Positions 18,190 to 28,370 are shown, counted from the first letter of the stretch. The stretch is DNA of 64,000 bases from an uncultured Pelagibacteraceae bacterium (GCA_902579925.1 CACHIS010000002.1:40292-104291), one strand, 5' to 3'. Numbers and translations are program-made. The notes: generated from the sequence alone by a model not told the origin.

Positions 18190-18531
18190 ATGAAACCACA
18201 AATAACCTACGACCAGTTCGAAAAAATAGATATTAGACTTGGAACAGTATTAACTGTAAAAAAAAATGAAAAAGCTAGAAAACCATCTCTAGTAGTAGAG
18301 GTAGACTTTGGCAAAGAAATTGGTGTTAAGACTTCTTCAGCTCAAATTACTCATTTCTATAATGAGGAAAATTTAGTTGGCAGACAAGTTATTGGCATTT
18401 GTAATTTTCCTGAGAAAAATATAGCTGGTGTTAAATCACAGTTTTTACTCTTAGGCTCTATTGATACTGAGGGTAAAGTTACATTAGTCCATCCATCTCA
18501 AAAAGCAGAAAATGGTTTGCCTATAGCTTAA
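18190..18531 (+). CDS. csaA: CsaA-type tRNA-binding protein
   Basis: A 113-residue single OB-fold domain of the tRNA_bind/EMAP-II family: FEKIDIRLGTVL, KTSSAQIT, GRQVIGICNFP, LLLGS. CsaA binds tRNA-like folds and has been described as a chaperone-like, export-related protein in Bacillus. The length is typical. It is followed 2 bases later by a LysE-family exporter. Confidence 0.9.
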   Translation: MKPQITYDQFEKIDIRLGTVLTVKKNEKARKPSLVVEVDFGKEIGVKTSSAQITHFYNEENLVGRQVIGICNFPEKNIAGVKSQFLLLGSIDTEGKVTLVHPSQKAENGLPIA

Positions 18532-18533
18532 CT

Positions 18534-19124
18534 ATGCATCCAGAATTTTTATCTATGGCATTATTTTGGATAGTTGCTGCTTACACACCCGGTCCAAATA
18601 ATGTAGTTGCATCATATTCTGGTTTTAATTTTGGAATTAAAAAGACAATACCACATATTTTTGGTGTCACACTTGGATTTACCTCATTAGTATTTGCACT
18701 AACTATTGGTTTAGTAAATATTTTTAAGTTATTTCCAATTATCCAAACTGTATTAAAATATTTGGGAAGTTTATTTTTGATCTATTTAGCTTACAAGATT
18801 AGTTTTTCAAAATCTTCAACCGAAAAAAAAGACATAAATCCTATTTCTTTTTTAGATACTTTTATTTTTCAATTTTTAAATCCAAAAGGTGTTTTGATAG
18901 GTATCATCATAGTGTCTACATATGTTGATTATGGAGAAAATTATTTAAATTATGCGACTCAAGTTGTTTTATTTGCTTTTGTAGTTTCGCTATCAAGTAT
19001 TACTTTCTGGACTTTCGTTGGTAAATACCTTAGGAAATTTGCGACAAATGAGAAATTTATTAAATATTTTAATTATGTTATGTCAGGGCTTCTTCTTTTG
19101 AGCATAATTACATTTTATATATAA
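18534..19124 (+). CDS. LysE/RhtB-family amino-acid exporter
   Basis: A 196-residue inner-membrane protein with five to six hydrophobic segments and the family motif YTPGPNN near the N-terminus. Members export amino acids or metabolites; the substrate is unknown. It sits tightly between csaA (2-base gap) and acnA (3-base gap). Confidence 0.85.
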   Translation: MHPEFLSMALFWIVAAYTPGPNNVVASYSGFNFGIKKTIPHIFGVTLGFTSLVFALTIGLVNIFKLFPIIQTVLKYLGSLFLIYLAYKISFSKSSTEKKDINPISFLDTFIFQFLNPKGVLIGIIIVSTYVDYGENYLNYATQVVLFAFVVSLSSITFWTFVGKYLRKFATNEKFIKYFNYVMSGLLLLSIITFYI

Positions 19125-19127
19125 AGC

Positions 19128-21797
19128 ATGAAACCAGGAAACAAAAACTCTTATAATTCATTAATAGATTTAAAGATAAATGGAAAAAATTTTAAAATTT
19201 ACTCTTTATCAAAAGCAGAGGCAAATGGACTAGATGGTATATCAAAATTACCAAAATCACTTAAAGTTTTATTGGAAAACCTCTTAAGATATGAAGATGA
19301 TTTATCTGTAAATAAGAGTCAAATCGAAGCAATCAAATCTTGGCTTAATACAAAAAAATCTCAAACTGAAATAGCTTATAGACCAGCAAGAGTTTTACTT
19401 CAGGACTATACAGGAATACCAGCTGTAGCTGATTTGGCTGCAATGAGAGAAGCTGTAAAAGAAAAAAATAAAGATCCAAACACAATAAATCCCTTGTCTG
19501 CTGTCGATTTAGTCATTGATCATTCAGTTCAAGTTGATCAATCAGCTAAAAAAGATTCTTTTGAAAAAAATGTAGATATTGAATTTAAGAGAAATGGTGA
19601 AAGATACTCTTTTCTGAAATGGGGCCAAAGTGCGTTTAATAATTTTAGAATAGTTCCTCCTGGAACTGGTATTTGTCACCAAGTAAATTTAGAGTATTTA
19701 TCAAAAGTAGTTTGGTCGGAAAAATATAAAGGAGAAGAATATTTATTTCCTGATACACTTGTCGGAACCGATAGTCACACGACTATGGTAAATGGTTTAT
19801 CAGTTCTAGGTTGGGGAGTTGGTGGAATTGAAGCTGAAGCTGGTATGTTAGGCCAACCAATTTCAATGTTAATTCCTGAGGTTATAGGATTTGAGTTCAC
19901 AAAAAAAATGCCAGAGGGCACAACTGCTACGGACTTAGTCCTTACTGTTGTTAAAATGTTAAGAGACAAAGGTGTTGTAGGAAAGTTTGTAGAATTCTAT
20001 GGTGAAGGATTGAAAAATCTCACATTAGCAGATAGAGCAACAATTGCTAACATGGCTCCTGAGTATGGAGCTACTTGTGGATTTTTTCCAATAGATGAAG
20101 AGACTTTAAAGTATTTAGAATTTTCTGGAAGAAACAAAGAGACTGTAGAAATTGTTGAAAAATACGCAAAAGAGCAAGGTCTTTGGGCAACAAATGAAAT
20201 AGAATTTACTGATAAAATTTCTCTAGATATGTCCACTGTTGTTCCCACTATTTCAGGACCTAAAAGACCACAAGATAAAGTTCTTTTATCAGATGCATCC
20301 CAGAATTTTAAAGAAGTATTTAAGAAAGCTACAAATAGAGAAAATTATAAAATATTTAAGGTAAAGGACACAGATTATGAGATAAAAGATGGTTCAATAT
20401 TAATAGCAGCAATCACATCATGCACTAACACATCAAATCCAAATGTTTTAATTGGAGCCGGTTTGCTAGCAAAAAAAGCAGTTGAGTTAGGATTGAACGT
20501 AAAACCCTGGGTTAAAACATCCTTGGCTCCTGGATCTAAAGTTGTTACAGATTATCTAGAAAAAGCAGGTTTAAATACATATTTAGATCAGTTAGGATTT
20601 AACCTAGTAGGTTATGGCTGCACAACTTGCATTGGTAATTCTGGTCCATTAGCTGAAAATATTGTTGAAGGTATTCAAAAAGAAAATTTGTACGCAGTGT
20701 CAGTTTTATCAGGTAACAGAAACTTTGAAGGAAGAATTTCACCTCATATAAAAGCAAACTATTTAGCATCTCCTCCATTGGTTGTTGCTTACGCACTTGC
20801 AGGTCATATGGAATTTGATTTATTTAAAGATTCATTTGGAAAAAATAAAAATGGCAAAGATGTATTTTTAAAAGATATTTGGCCTTCAAATAAAGAAATA
20901 GAGGAGACTTTAAAAAATTCACTAAATGCAAATATGTTTGTTAAAAGATATTCTAATGTTTCTGAGGGACCAAAACAATGGCAGGAAATAAAAACAGAGA
21001 AAAGTAGTATTTATAATTGGGATGAAAACTCTACCTATGTAAAAAAACCCCCGTTCTTTGATAACCTCACTGATGAGCCCGAAGGTTTTAAAGAGATTAA
21101 AAATGCAAGACCATTATTAATTTTAGGTGATATGGTTACAACAGACCATATTTCTCCAGCTGGAAATATTCAAAAGAATAGTCCTACAGGTGAATATTTT
21201 ATGAATTATCAAATTCTGCCTAAAGATTATAATTCTTATGGTTCGAGGCGTGGAAATCATGAAGTTATGATGAGAGGCACATTTGCAAATATAAGAATAA
21301 AAAATGAGATGGCACCTGGCACGGAAGGTGGATTCACAAAATTGTACCCTGAGGAAAAAGTAATGTCAGTCTACGATGCAGTCGTAGAGTATAAAAAAAG
21401 AGGAACAGATTTGGTTGTAATTGGTGGCAAAGAATATGGAACAGGTTCATCTCGTGATTGGGCTGCAAAAGGAACCAAATTATTAGGAGTGAAAGTAGTA
21501 ATTGCAGAAAGTTTTGAAAGAATTCATAGATCTAATTTGATTGGTATGGGAGTATTACCACTACAGTTTATTGACAATATGAACAGACAAAATTTAAATC
21601 TAGTAGGTTCAGAGTTAATAAGTATAGTAGATATTGAAAAAGGTATTAATCCATCTGATAAAGTAAAAGTTGAGATTAAATATTTATCAGGTGATGTAAA
21701 AATAATAGAAACTTTATGCAGAATTGATACAAAAAATGAATTGGAATATTATAAAAATGGTGGAATACTTCAGTACGTTTTAAGAAACATGATCTAA
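19128..21797 (+). CDS. acnA: Aconitate hydratase A
   Basis: An 889-residue [4Fe-4S] enzyme interconverting citrate and isocitrate in the TCA cycle. Cluster ligands lie in TSCTNTSNP (one Cys) and GYGCTTCIGNSGP (two Cys). Substrate-site segments DSHTTMVNGL, GDMVTTDHISPAG, YGSRRGNHEV and GSSRDWAAKG are intact. The length and domain order fit AcnA/IRP1 rather than AcnB. The YfgM-like gene starts 2 bases after the stop. Confidence 0.97.
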   Translation: MKPGNKNSYNSLIDLKINGKNFKIYSLSKAEANGLDGISKLPKSLKVLLENLLRYEDDLSVNKSQIEAIKSWLNTKKSQTEIAYRPARVLLQDYTGIPAVADLAAMREAVKEKNKDPNTINPLSAVDLVIDHSVQVDQSAKKDSFEKNVDIEFKRNGERYSFLKWGQSAFNNFRIVPPGTGICHQVNLEYLSKVVWSEKYKGEEYLFPDTLVGTDSHTTMVNGLSVLGWGVGGIEAEAGMLGQPISMLIPEVIGFEFTKKMPEGTTATDLVLTVVKMLRDKGVVGKFVEFYGEGLKNLTLADRATIANMAPEYGATCGFFPIDEETLKYLEFSGRNKETVEIVEKYAKEQGLWATNEIEFTDKISLDMSTVVPTISGPKRPQDKVLLSDASQNFKEVFKKATNRENYKIFKVKDTDYEIKDGSILIAAITSCTNTSNPNVLIGAGLLAKKAVELGLNVKPWVKTSLAPGSKVVTDYLEKAGLNTYLDQLGFNLVGYGCTTCIGNSGPLAENIVEGIQKENLYAVSVLSGNRNFEGRISPHIKANYLASPPLVVAYALAGHMEFDLFKDSFGKNKNGKDVFLKDIWPSNKEIEETLKNSLNANMFVKRYSNVSEGPKQWQEIKTEKSSIYNWDENSTYVKKPPFFDNLTDEPEGFKEIKNARPLLILGDMVTTDHISPAGNIQKNSPTGEYFMNYQILPKDYNSYGSRRGNHEVMMRGTFANIRIKNEMAPGTEGGFTKLYPEEKVMSVYDAVVEYKKRGTDLVVIGGKEYGTGSSRDWAAKGTKLLGVKVVIAESFERIHRSNLIGMGVLPLQFIDNMNRQNLNLVGSELISIVDIEKGINPSDKVKVEIKYLSGDVKIIETLCRIDTKNELEYYKNGGILQYVLRNMI

Positions 21798-21799
21798 GT

Positions 21800-22444
21800 A
21801 TGGATGAAGATATATCAATAATAAATACCAATACTAGAAATGAAAAAATTAAAAATTTTTTCATACAAAATAAAAAAAAATTAGTTTTAGGAATATCTGT
21901 TATTCTTTTGGTATTAATTAGTTATTTTTCACTTGGTGAATATAAAAAAAAACAAAAGATAGAAATATCAGATACTTATAATTCAATAATTATTGATTAT
22001 TCAAAAAATAATAAAGAAAAAACAGCTAAGAACTTAATTGAATTGATTAACAAAAAAGATCCTACTTATTCGCCATTATCCCTTTATTTTATAATAGATA
22101 ATAAATTGATTAATGAAAAAGAAAAAATAAACGATCTATTTAATTTAGTAATTGAGGAAATATCTCTTGATAAAGAAATTAGAAATTTGAATATTTACAA
22201 AAAAGCTCTTTATAACGCAGATAATAGTGATGAAAATGATCTTTTAAATATTCTTAATCCTATAATTAAATCAGAGAGTGTTTGGAAATCTCAGGCATTA
22301 TATTTAATGGCAGAGTATTTCTATTCAAAGAATGAAATGCAAAAATCAAAAGAATTCTTTAATCAAATAATTAATTTAAAAAATGTCAATGAAGAAATTA
22401 AAATAGAGGCTCAAAAAAGGCTTTATAGAGATTTAAGTGAATAA
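21800..22444 (+). CDS. YfgM-like membrane-anchored TPR protein
   Basis: A 214-residue protein with a lysine-rich cytoplasmic N-terminus, a single TM helix (about residues 28-46) and a helical periplasmic domain with a TPR-like C-terminus (SQALYLMAEYFYSKNEMQKS). This architecture and the position directly before bamB match YfgM, a SecYEG-associated periplasmic chaperone in gammaproteobacteria. Sequence similarity is low, so the call rests on architecture plus synteny. It overlaps bamB by 8 bases. Confidence 0.65.
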   Translation: MDEDISIINTNTRNEKIKNFFIQNKKKLVLGISVILLVLISYFSLGEYKKKQKIEISDTYNSIIIDYSKNNKEKTAKNLIELINKKDPTYSPLSLYFIIDNKLINEKEKINDLFNLVIEEISLDKEIRNLNIYKKALYNADNSDENDLLNILNPIIKSESVWKSQALYLMAEYFYSKNEMQKSKEFFNQIINLKNVNEEIKIEAQKRLYRDLSE

Positions 22445-23738
22445 AATATTTAACTTATTTTTTATTATTATTTTATGTTCTGGCTGTTCTTTTAATAAAA
22501 ATTCTAAATTTTGGACTTCGGAAAAAATACAAGAAATAGAAGAAAAAAAATTTGAAAAAATCTTTAGTGTTAAAGAAGCTCTAAGTAAGGAGCTAAATAC
22601 AAAAATAAATTTAAATTTAAGTCCAATTATAAAAAAAAATAAATTGTCGAAAGAACTTACTAATAATGATGGAAGAGTGAATTTTAATGGTTCATTAAAG
22701 AAATCTTCAAAATATAAATTTTCAAAAATTAAAAATTTTTATCAATTTGAACCGGTTATATCTTTTAACAATAAAAACATAATCTTTTTTGATGATAAAG
22801 GCACAATTTTACAATTTGATAATAACTCAAAATTAATTTGGAAAAAAAATTATTATTCTAAATCAGAAAAAAAATTAGATCCAATCTTACAATTTGCTAA
22901 TAATAATAAATTTTTAGTTGTTGCAGATAATTTATCCAAATATTACACCTTAGATTTAGATACTGGAGATTTAATTTGGTCTAAAAATAATTCAGCACCG
23001 TTTAATTCACAAATAAAGATTTATAACGATCGTTTTTTTGTAATTGATTTTACTAATACATTAAGGTGCTTTTCTATAGAGAATGGAAAAGAACTATGGA
23101 ATTTTCAAACAGAAACGTCATTAATAAGATCTCAAAAAAGGTTATCATTAGTAATTATAGATGAAGTAATTTATTTTAATAATTCTTTAGGTGACATTAG
23201 TGCCGTAGATGTAAATGATGGTGCATTAATTTGGCAATTACCAACTCAGAGTAATGTTATATATGAATCCAATTTTTCTCTTGAAACATCAGATATAATT
23301 GCCGATGAAAATAATTTATTTTTTTCAAATAATAAAAATCAATTTTTTTCTGTCGATATAAAATCTGGGAGTTTTAATTGGGAAAATACTATTAATTCAT
23401 ATTTACGACCTACTTTAATTGAAAACTTTTTAATCTCTGTTTCATTAGAAGGTTACTTGATAGTAATTGATAGAATTACTGGAAATATAATTAAAGTCAC
23501 AGATATATTTGATAATTTTAATCCAAAAAAAAGAGATGAGATTTTACCCACAGGATTTATTGTTGGTTTAAAAAATATATATTTATCAACAAATATAGGA
23601 AAATTATTAGTAATTGATATAAAATCTGGCAAGACAATTTCAACTCTTAAAATTGATAATGATAAAATTTCACGCCCTGTTGTTCTAAATGATAATTTAT
23701 ATCTAGTAAAAGAAAATGCTATAATTAAACTAAATTAA
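22437..23738 (+). CDS. bamB: Outer-membrane assembly lipoprotein BamB
   Basis: A 433-residue PQQ/WD-type beta-propeller. The signal peptide ends in a lipobox LCSGC (lipidated Cys17). Repeats with W-x-x and DxxTG(D/N) signatures recur, for example LDTGDLIWSKN, ENGKELWNF and DGALIWQLP. BamB helps the BAM complex insert outer-membrane proteins. The upstream YfgM-like neighbour supports the call. In many proteobacteria der/engA comes next; here a cupin gene occupies that place. Confidence 0.88.
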   Translation: MNKIFNLFFIIILCSGCSFNKNSKFWTSEKIQEIEEKKFEKIFSVKEALSKELNTKINLNLSPIIKKNKLSKELTNNDGRVNFNGSLKKSSKYKFSKIKNFYQFEPVISFNNKNIIFFDDKGTILQFDNNSKLIWKKNYYSKSEKKLDPILQFANNNKFLVVADNLSKYYTLDLDTGDLIWSKNNSAPFNSQIKIYNDRFFVIDFTNTLRCFSIENGKELWNFQTETSLIRSQKRLSLVIIDEVIYFNNSLGDISAVDVNDGALIWQLPTQSNVIYESNFSLETSDIIADENNLFFSNNKNQFFSVDIKSGSFNWENTINSYLRPTLIENFLISVSLEGYLIVIDRITGNIIKVTDIFDNFNPKKRDEILPTGFIVGLKNIYLSTNIGKLLVIDIKSGKTISTLKIDNDKISRPVVLNDNLYLVKENAIIKLN

Positions 23739-24184
23739 TGTTTTTAAAATTTTTAGATAAATTAGGAAGAAAAAAGGTTGTTTTAGATAGAGGACCATCA
23801 CACCCAAGATTTGATTTGGCCAAACCGTGGATGAATAGATATTACTTAATTTTTAGACATCGACCGAAATGGTTCCCATTTAATATCTTAATTCATGAGA
23901 TGTTGACTGATGATCATGGTGAAGGAGTTCATAACCACCCATTTCCTTATATAACAATAGTAATTAGAGGAGGATATTGGGAAACTTTAAGTTCTGGAAA
24001 ATATTGGCGACCACCTGGGTATATTGGTTTTAGGTCAGCAAATAATTTACATAGAGTTGATCTCGAACCAGGTACAAGACCATTAACAATATTCATTGCC
24101 GGACCTTTTGGTTTAAGAAAGGGTCCAAGATCTGAATATGGTATTGATTTTAAAATAAAAAAAAATGATGCAAAAAAATCTTGA
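23738..24184 (+). CDS. Cupin-fold protein of unknown function
   Basis: 148 residues. The metal-binding cupin motif is visible: HNHPFPY followed by RGGYWE, and a second motif with LHRVDLEPG. An Arg/Trp-rich N-terminus (RHRPKWFPF) precedes it. Probably a metal-binding small-molecule enzyme or sensor; no substrate is suggested by the sequence. It overlaps bamB by 1 base and zapE by 20 bases. Confidence 0.7.
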   Translation: MFLKFLDKLGRKKVVLDRGPSHPRFDLAKPWMNRYYLIFRHRPKWFPFNILIHEMLTDDHGEGVHNHPFPYITIVIRGGYWETLSSGKYWRPPGYIGFRSANNLHRVDLEPGTRPLTIFIAGPFGLRKGPRSEYGIDFKIKKNDAKKS

Positions 24185-25226
24185 GGAAAAATTTAGATTA
24201 TTTTGCGATTTAAAAAATTTAGAAATTAATCAAAATCAAATTCTTGCAATCAAGAAAATCCAAGATTTTTATGATACCAATTTTAATTTATCTATTTTAG
24301 ATTTTTTTAAAAAAAAAAACTCTAAAAAGGGTTTTTATCTACACGGTGGTGTTGGTGTAGGAAAAACAATGATTTTAGATTTTTTTTTCAATCTAATTTT
24401 TCAAAAAAAAATAAGACTTCATTTTAATGAGTTTATGTTAAATTTTCATGATTTTGTTCATGAGAATAAAAATAAAAGAGATGAAGATATTATTAGTCTA
24501 TTTGTGAAAAATCTAAAGTTAAAGGCTTCATTGATTTACTTTGATGAGTTTCAAGTCACTAATATCGTAGATGCCATGATCCTAGGTAAATTATTTGATA
24601 AGATATTTAATGCAAACATAAAAATTATTATTACTTCTAACATAATGATTTCTGAATTATATAAAGATGGTCTCCAAAGAGATCAATTCAAGCCGTTTAT
24701 TGAAATTATGAAAAAAAGGACAACTGAGCATGAACTTATAATTGAAGACGATTATAGAAAATCAAAAGATAATCGAAGTGATAGATATTTTTTTCCTTTA
24801 AATCAAGAAACTAACTTTAAAATGAATAAATTTTTTCGAATAATTTCAAAAGATAAAAAAAAAACTGATATGATACTTAATATTAAAGGAAGAAATTTTC
24901 AAATTAATGAATACTATCAGGGTATCGTAAGATTTAATTTTGATGAATTGTGTAATAAAAATTTAGGTGCCGAAGATTATTTGGAAATTATTAAAGTGTC
25001 TGAATTTATAGTTATTGATCAAATCCCACAATTTAATGACGTAAATTCCAATCAACAGCATCGCTTTATAACTTTAATTGACATTGTTTATGATAAGAAA
25101 ATACCAATTGCAGTGACAGCTGATAAGGATTTAAATGAATTAAACTCTGCAAAGTCATTAAAAGAACCATTTAAACGAACGATAAGTCGTCTATACGAGC
25201 TTACATCTTCAAACTTCAAATTATGA
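24165..25226 (+). CDS. zapE: ZapE/AFG1-family ATPase
   Basis: A 353-residue AAA+-like P-loop ATPase: Walker A GGVGVGKT at 61-68, Walker B LIYFDEFQVTN near 130, and ITSN as sensor 1. Bacterial ZapE associates with FtsZ and cell division; the mitochondrial homologue AFG1/LACE1 handles inner-membrane proteins. The length is slightly below typical, consistent with a streamlined genome. The start overlaps the cupin gene by 20 bases and the 3' end overlaps the YjbQ gene by 4. Confidence 0.9.
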   Translation: MMQKNLEEKFRLFCDLKNLEINQNQILAIKKIQDFYDTNFNLSILDFFKKKNSKKGFYLHGGVGVGKTMILDFFFNLIFQKKIRLHFNEFMLNFHDFVHENKNKRDEDIISLFVKNLKLKASLIYFDEFQVTNIVDAMILGKLFDKIFNANIKIIITSNIMISELYKDGLQRDQFKPFIEIMKKRTTEHELIIEDDYRKSKDNRSDRYFFPLNQETNFKMNKFFRIISKDKKKTDMILNIKGRNFQINEYYQGIVRFNFDELCNKNLGAEDYLEIIKVSEFIVIDQIPQFNDVNSNQQHRFITLIDIVYDKKIPIAVTADKDLNELNSAKSLKEPFKRTISRLYELTSSNFKL

Positions 25227-25645
25227 TACAAAAATTTAACAATTTTAAAATAAATACGAGTGGACAAAAATTGTATGAATTTACCGATCAAACAATTAAT
25301 TGGATAAAAACAAATAAGTTTAAAAATGGTATTCTTAATTTAAGTATTCAACATACTAGCGCTTCTTTGATAATTCAAGAAAATGCAGATCCAGATGTTC
25401 AAACTGACTTGATAAATTATTTTAATAAACTGGCACCAATGGATAACAAGTTATATGTCCACACAACCGAGGGAAAAGATGACATGCCTGCACACATAAA
25501 ATCTAGTTTAACAAATAATCAAATTTCTCTTAGTGTTGAGAATGGAGAATTATTACTAGGAACTTGGCAAGGTATATATTTGTTTGAGCACAGATTAAAC
25601 CCACAGAGCAGAACAATAATTCATCATTTTTTAGGAGAAGTTTAA
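25223..25645 (+). CDS. YjbQ/UPF0047 family protein
   Basis: 140 residues, the full family length, with hallmark segments HTSASLIIQENADPDVQ, HTTEGKDDMPAHIK and LGTWQGIYLFEHR, which carry the conserved His and Asp/Glu active-site residues. Family members have weak thiamine-phosphate synthase activity, but their physiological role is unclear. It is convergent with the photolyase gene through a shared TTAA stop. Confidence 0.9.
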   Translation: MIQKFNNFKINTSGQKLYEFTDQTINWIKTNKFKNGILNLSIQHTSASLIIQENADPDVQTDLINYFNKLAPMDNKLYVHTTEGKDDMPAHIKSSLTNNQISLSVENGELLLGTWQGIYLFEHRLNPQSRTIIHHFLGEV

Positions 25646-27063
25646 TTTTTTTTTAAACTTTGAAAAGCTTTTAAAGCTGAGGCTCGTGCCTCTTCATGTA
25701 TTACTATTGGGTTTGGATAATCTTTTCCTATGACTGTGTTTATTGCTTGTTGATATTTCATTTCCATTTCCCAAGGTTTATGAATAAATTTTTGCGGAAC
25801 TTTGTTTAGTTCTGGCACCCATTTTTTTACATATTTTCCTTCTTTATCAAATTTTTCACCTTGAAGAATAGGATTAAAAATTCTGAAATAAGGAGCTGCA
25901 TCTGCTCCACAACCTGCAACCCATTGCCACTGAGCTACATTATTTGCTTTATTAAAATCAAGTAAACAATTTCTAAAATGTTTTTCACCCTCGGTCCAAT
26001 TAATTCTTAGATGTTTAACTAAAAAGGAACCAACAACCATTCTTATTCGGTTATGCATCCAACCTGTTTCATATAATTCTCTCATTCCAGCATCAACAAT
26101 CGGATAACCAGTCATTCCTGATTTCCATGCTTTTAAAAATTTATCATTTTTTACCCACGGAAATTTATCAAATTCCTTTCTGTAATTTCCTTTTAGGAAT
26201 TCTGGAAAATAATTAATTAAGCTATGAGAGAACTCACGCCAACCTAATTCATTAATATACTTTCTATAACCAATACCTTTAGATTTAATATCATTACATT
26301 TTTTCCAAATAGTGCTTACATGTATTTGTCCGTGTTTTATGTATGGTGACAACTTAGAAGTGCCTTCTATAGAAGGATAGTCTCTTGCAATCCCGTATTC
26401 TTTAATTTTATTATCAATTAGATTGTTTAAGATTATTTTTGAGTCATGCTCTGACACTTTCCAATAATCCTCAAATTTTTTATACCAGTTTTCTCTTGGT
26501 AAAATGTTTTTTGGCTCAATGCACTTTTTAAAGAAAGAAATCATTTTATTTTTTTTCTTAACGATATAATTTTTACTTGGTGGAAGACCTAAATATTTTT
26601 GCTCTGCATTTCTCCAGAAAGGAGTAAATACTTTGAAAGGTGTCCCGTCGTTCTTAGTAACTTCTTGAAATTCATTTAAAATATTGCCTTTAAAATATTT
26701 AAATTGAACTTCATTTTTAAGGAAAGTGTCTCTAATTTTTTTTCCTTTTGAAATTACGTCAGGCTCATAAATTTTATTCCAATATATTGAAAAATTGTCT
26801 TTTTTTTTAATTTTTGAAAATACGTCAAGCTCATCTCCCGCTAGTATCTCAAGATTTATTTTGTATTTAGATAATTCAGATCTAAATGTTTCAAGAGATT
26901 TAGAAAGCCACCATTTTTGGGCCTCTCTTTTGTTATCAAAATCATTTTTGTTATAAATGTAGAGGGCGAGTACATTCTCATGATTTTGAGTTGCGTAAGA
27001 TAGAGCAGGGTTATTTTCAATTCTAAAATCCTCCCTTATCCACGTAATAGCATTTTTTGTCAT
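25642..27063 (-). CDS. phrB: Deoxyribodipyrimidine photolyase (CPD photolyase)
   Basis: A 473-residue light-driven repair enzyme that splits cyclobutane pyrimidine dimers using FADH-. The N-terminal antenna domain begins ITWIREDFRIENNPAL. The FAD domain has YPIVDAGMRELYETGWMHNR, WQWVAGCGADAAPYFRIFNP and the C-terminal WVPEL. The segment between them, GYRKYINELGWREF, also fits. Length and motifs fit class I CPD photolyase better than cryptochrome, but the antenna chromophore is not readable. A UV-exposed surface-ocean lifestyle fits. Confidence 0.93.
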   Translation of the reverse strand: MTKNAITWIREDFRIENNPALSYATQNHENVLALYIYNKNDFDNKREAQKWWLSKSLETFRSELSKYKINLEILAGDELDVFSKIKKKDNFSIYWNKIYEPDVISKGKKIRDTFLKNEVQFKYFKGNILNEFQEVTKNDGTPFKVFTPFWRNAEQKYLGLPPSKNYIVKKKNKMISFFKKCIEPKNILPRENWYKKFEDYWKVSEHDSKIILNNLIDNKIKEYGIARDYPSIEGTSKLSPYIKHGQIHVSTIWKKCNDIKSKGIGYRKYINELGWREFSHSLINYFPEFLKGNYRKEFDKFPWVKNDKFLKAWKSGMTGYPIVDAGMRELYETGWMHNRIRMVVGSFLVKHLRINWTEGEKHFRNCLLDFNKANNVAQWQWVAGCGADAAPYFRIFNPILQGEKFDKEGKYVKKWVPELNKVPQKFIHKPWEMEMKYQQAINTVIGKDYPNPIVIHEEARASALKAFQSLKKN

Positions 27064-27072
27064 ATAAATTTT

Positions 27073-28194
27073 TTATCTTCTTCCCCTAGATAGCAGTTGT
27101 TTATAAAGTTTGACATCTGCATTTCCTTCGCATCCTATTACCAATACATTTGAATTTTGATTAAGATTGATCAATTTCCTAGTTTTTTTATCGTTACATA
27201 TTCCAATTAAAGCAATAATTCCAGGTGTGGCACACTCACCACCTATTATTGAAGCTTTGCTAAATTTTTTATCTCTTAATCTAGCTACTGTTCTTGCCAC
27301 ATTATTATCAGAAACCGTAACACAAAAATTAGTTGCTTTTTTTAGTATCTGCCATGGTACAAGAGACATCTCATTGCATGACATTCCGCCCATAACACTT
27401 TCTTTTTTAATTTTTATCTTTTTTAATTTTTTACTTTTTATACTTTGGAGTACACAATCAGCTCTATCTGGCTCTACCACTATAATTTTAGGAATTCTCT
27501 TAAAGTATTTTGCTACTCCAGCCACTAAACCAGCAGCTAATCCTCCTACACCTGCTTGAAGAAATATATGAGTGATATATTGATTTGTTTGATTAGAGAT
27601 TTCCTTAATTAAAATAGAATAGCCTGCCATAGTAAGTTGGGGGACATATCTATAATTTTTTGTTGAAACATCTTGTATGATACTCCAATTATTTTTTTTT
27701 GATAATATCTGACATTTTCTTAAAGAGTCTTCATAATTTCCTTTAACTCTTATCACCTCAGCACCAAATTTTTCTATCTCATCTACCCTTGTTTTACTTA
27801 CATATTGACTGACAAAAATTTTACATTTTAATTTTAATTTTTTTGCCCCCCAGGCCACAGATCTTCCATGATTTCCAGCTGTTGCTGATGAGACAGTAAT
27901 TTTATTTTTTTTTTTTGAGATTTTTTCCACAGCATATGCACCCCCTAAAGCCTTGAAAGATTTTAAATTAAATCTTTTTGACTCGTCCTTGTAAAATATA
28001 TTATTAAGCTTTAAATCTTTATTTAATTTACTTAAATTTAACAAAGGGGTAGGGTGGTAGCCTTTCCATTTTGATATACTTTTATATGCATCAATTAAAA
28101 ATTTTGGTGGTAAGTATTTTAAAACATAGTCTCTATTAAAATTATAATTTTTATTTAACAAAAATTTAGAGTATTTAAATTTACGGTTTTGCAT
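27073..28194 (-). CDS. dpaL: Diaminopropionate ammonia-lyase (PLP fold type II)
   Basis: A 373-residue PLP enzyme that eliminates two ammonia from 2,3-diaminopropionate to give pyruvate. The PLP lysine lies in DESKRFNLKSFKALGG (Lys81), which matches the corresponding site of E. coli YgeX. A TAGNHGRSVAWGAK loop, FLQAGVGGLAAG phosphate loop and VEPDRADC follow. These features separate it from threonine dehydratase. It lies 9 bases upstream of phrB on the same strand. The substrate could also be another diamino acid. Confidence 0.85.
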   Translation of the reverse strand: MQNRKFKYSKFLLNKNYNFNRDYVLKYLPPKFLIDAYKSISKWKGYHPTPLLNLSKLNKDLKLNNIFYKDESKRFNLKSFKALGGAYAVEKISKKKNKITVSSATAGNHGRSVAWGAKKLKLKCKIFVSQYVSKTRVDEIEKFGAEVIRVKGNYEDSLRKCQILSKKNNWSIIQDVSTKNYRYVPQLTMAGYSILIKEISNQTNQYITHIFLQAGVGGLAAGLVAGVAKYFKRIPKIIVVEPDRADCVLQSIKSKKLKKIKIKKESVMGGMSCNEMSLVPWQILKKATNFCVTVSDNNVARTVARLRDKKFSKASIIGGECATPGIIALIGICNDKKTRKLINLNQNSNVLVIGCEGNADVKLYKQLLSRGRR

Positions 28195-28370
28195 TTTAAA
28201 TTTTTAAGCTAAAGTTGAATTATCATTAACGATAATTTTTTTTATATTCAAACTATAAATAAACCTATATTAATACAAATTATAAGTAATTTTATATTTA
28301 GAAATTCTATGTTAAGCTTCATTCAAGTATTGGTTGAAATTTTTATAACTTTAGAATTTAATAAAATTAT

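Noticed and set aside
28218..28243. Palindrome AATTATC/GATAATT with a T run between the divergent dpaL and gpsA genes
   Set aside because: Terminator-like on the plus strand, but no gene lies upstream on that strand to terminate. The stem is entirely AT apart from one G:C pair, as expected by chance in this composition.
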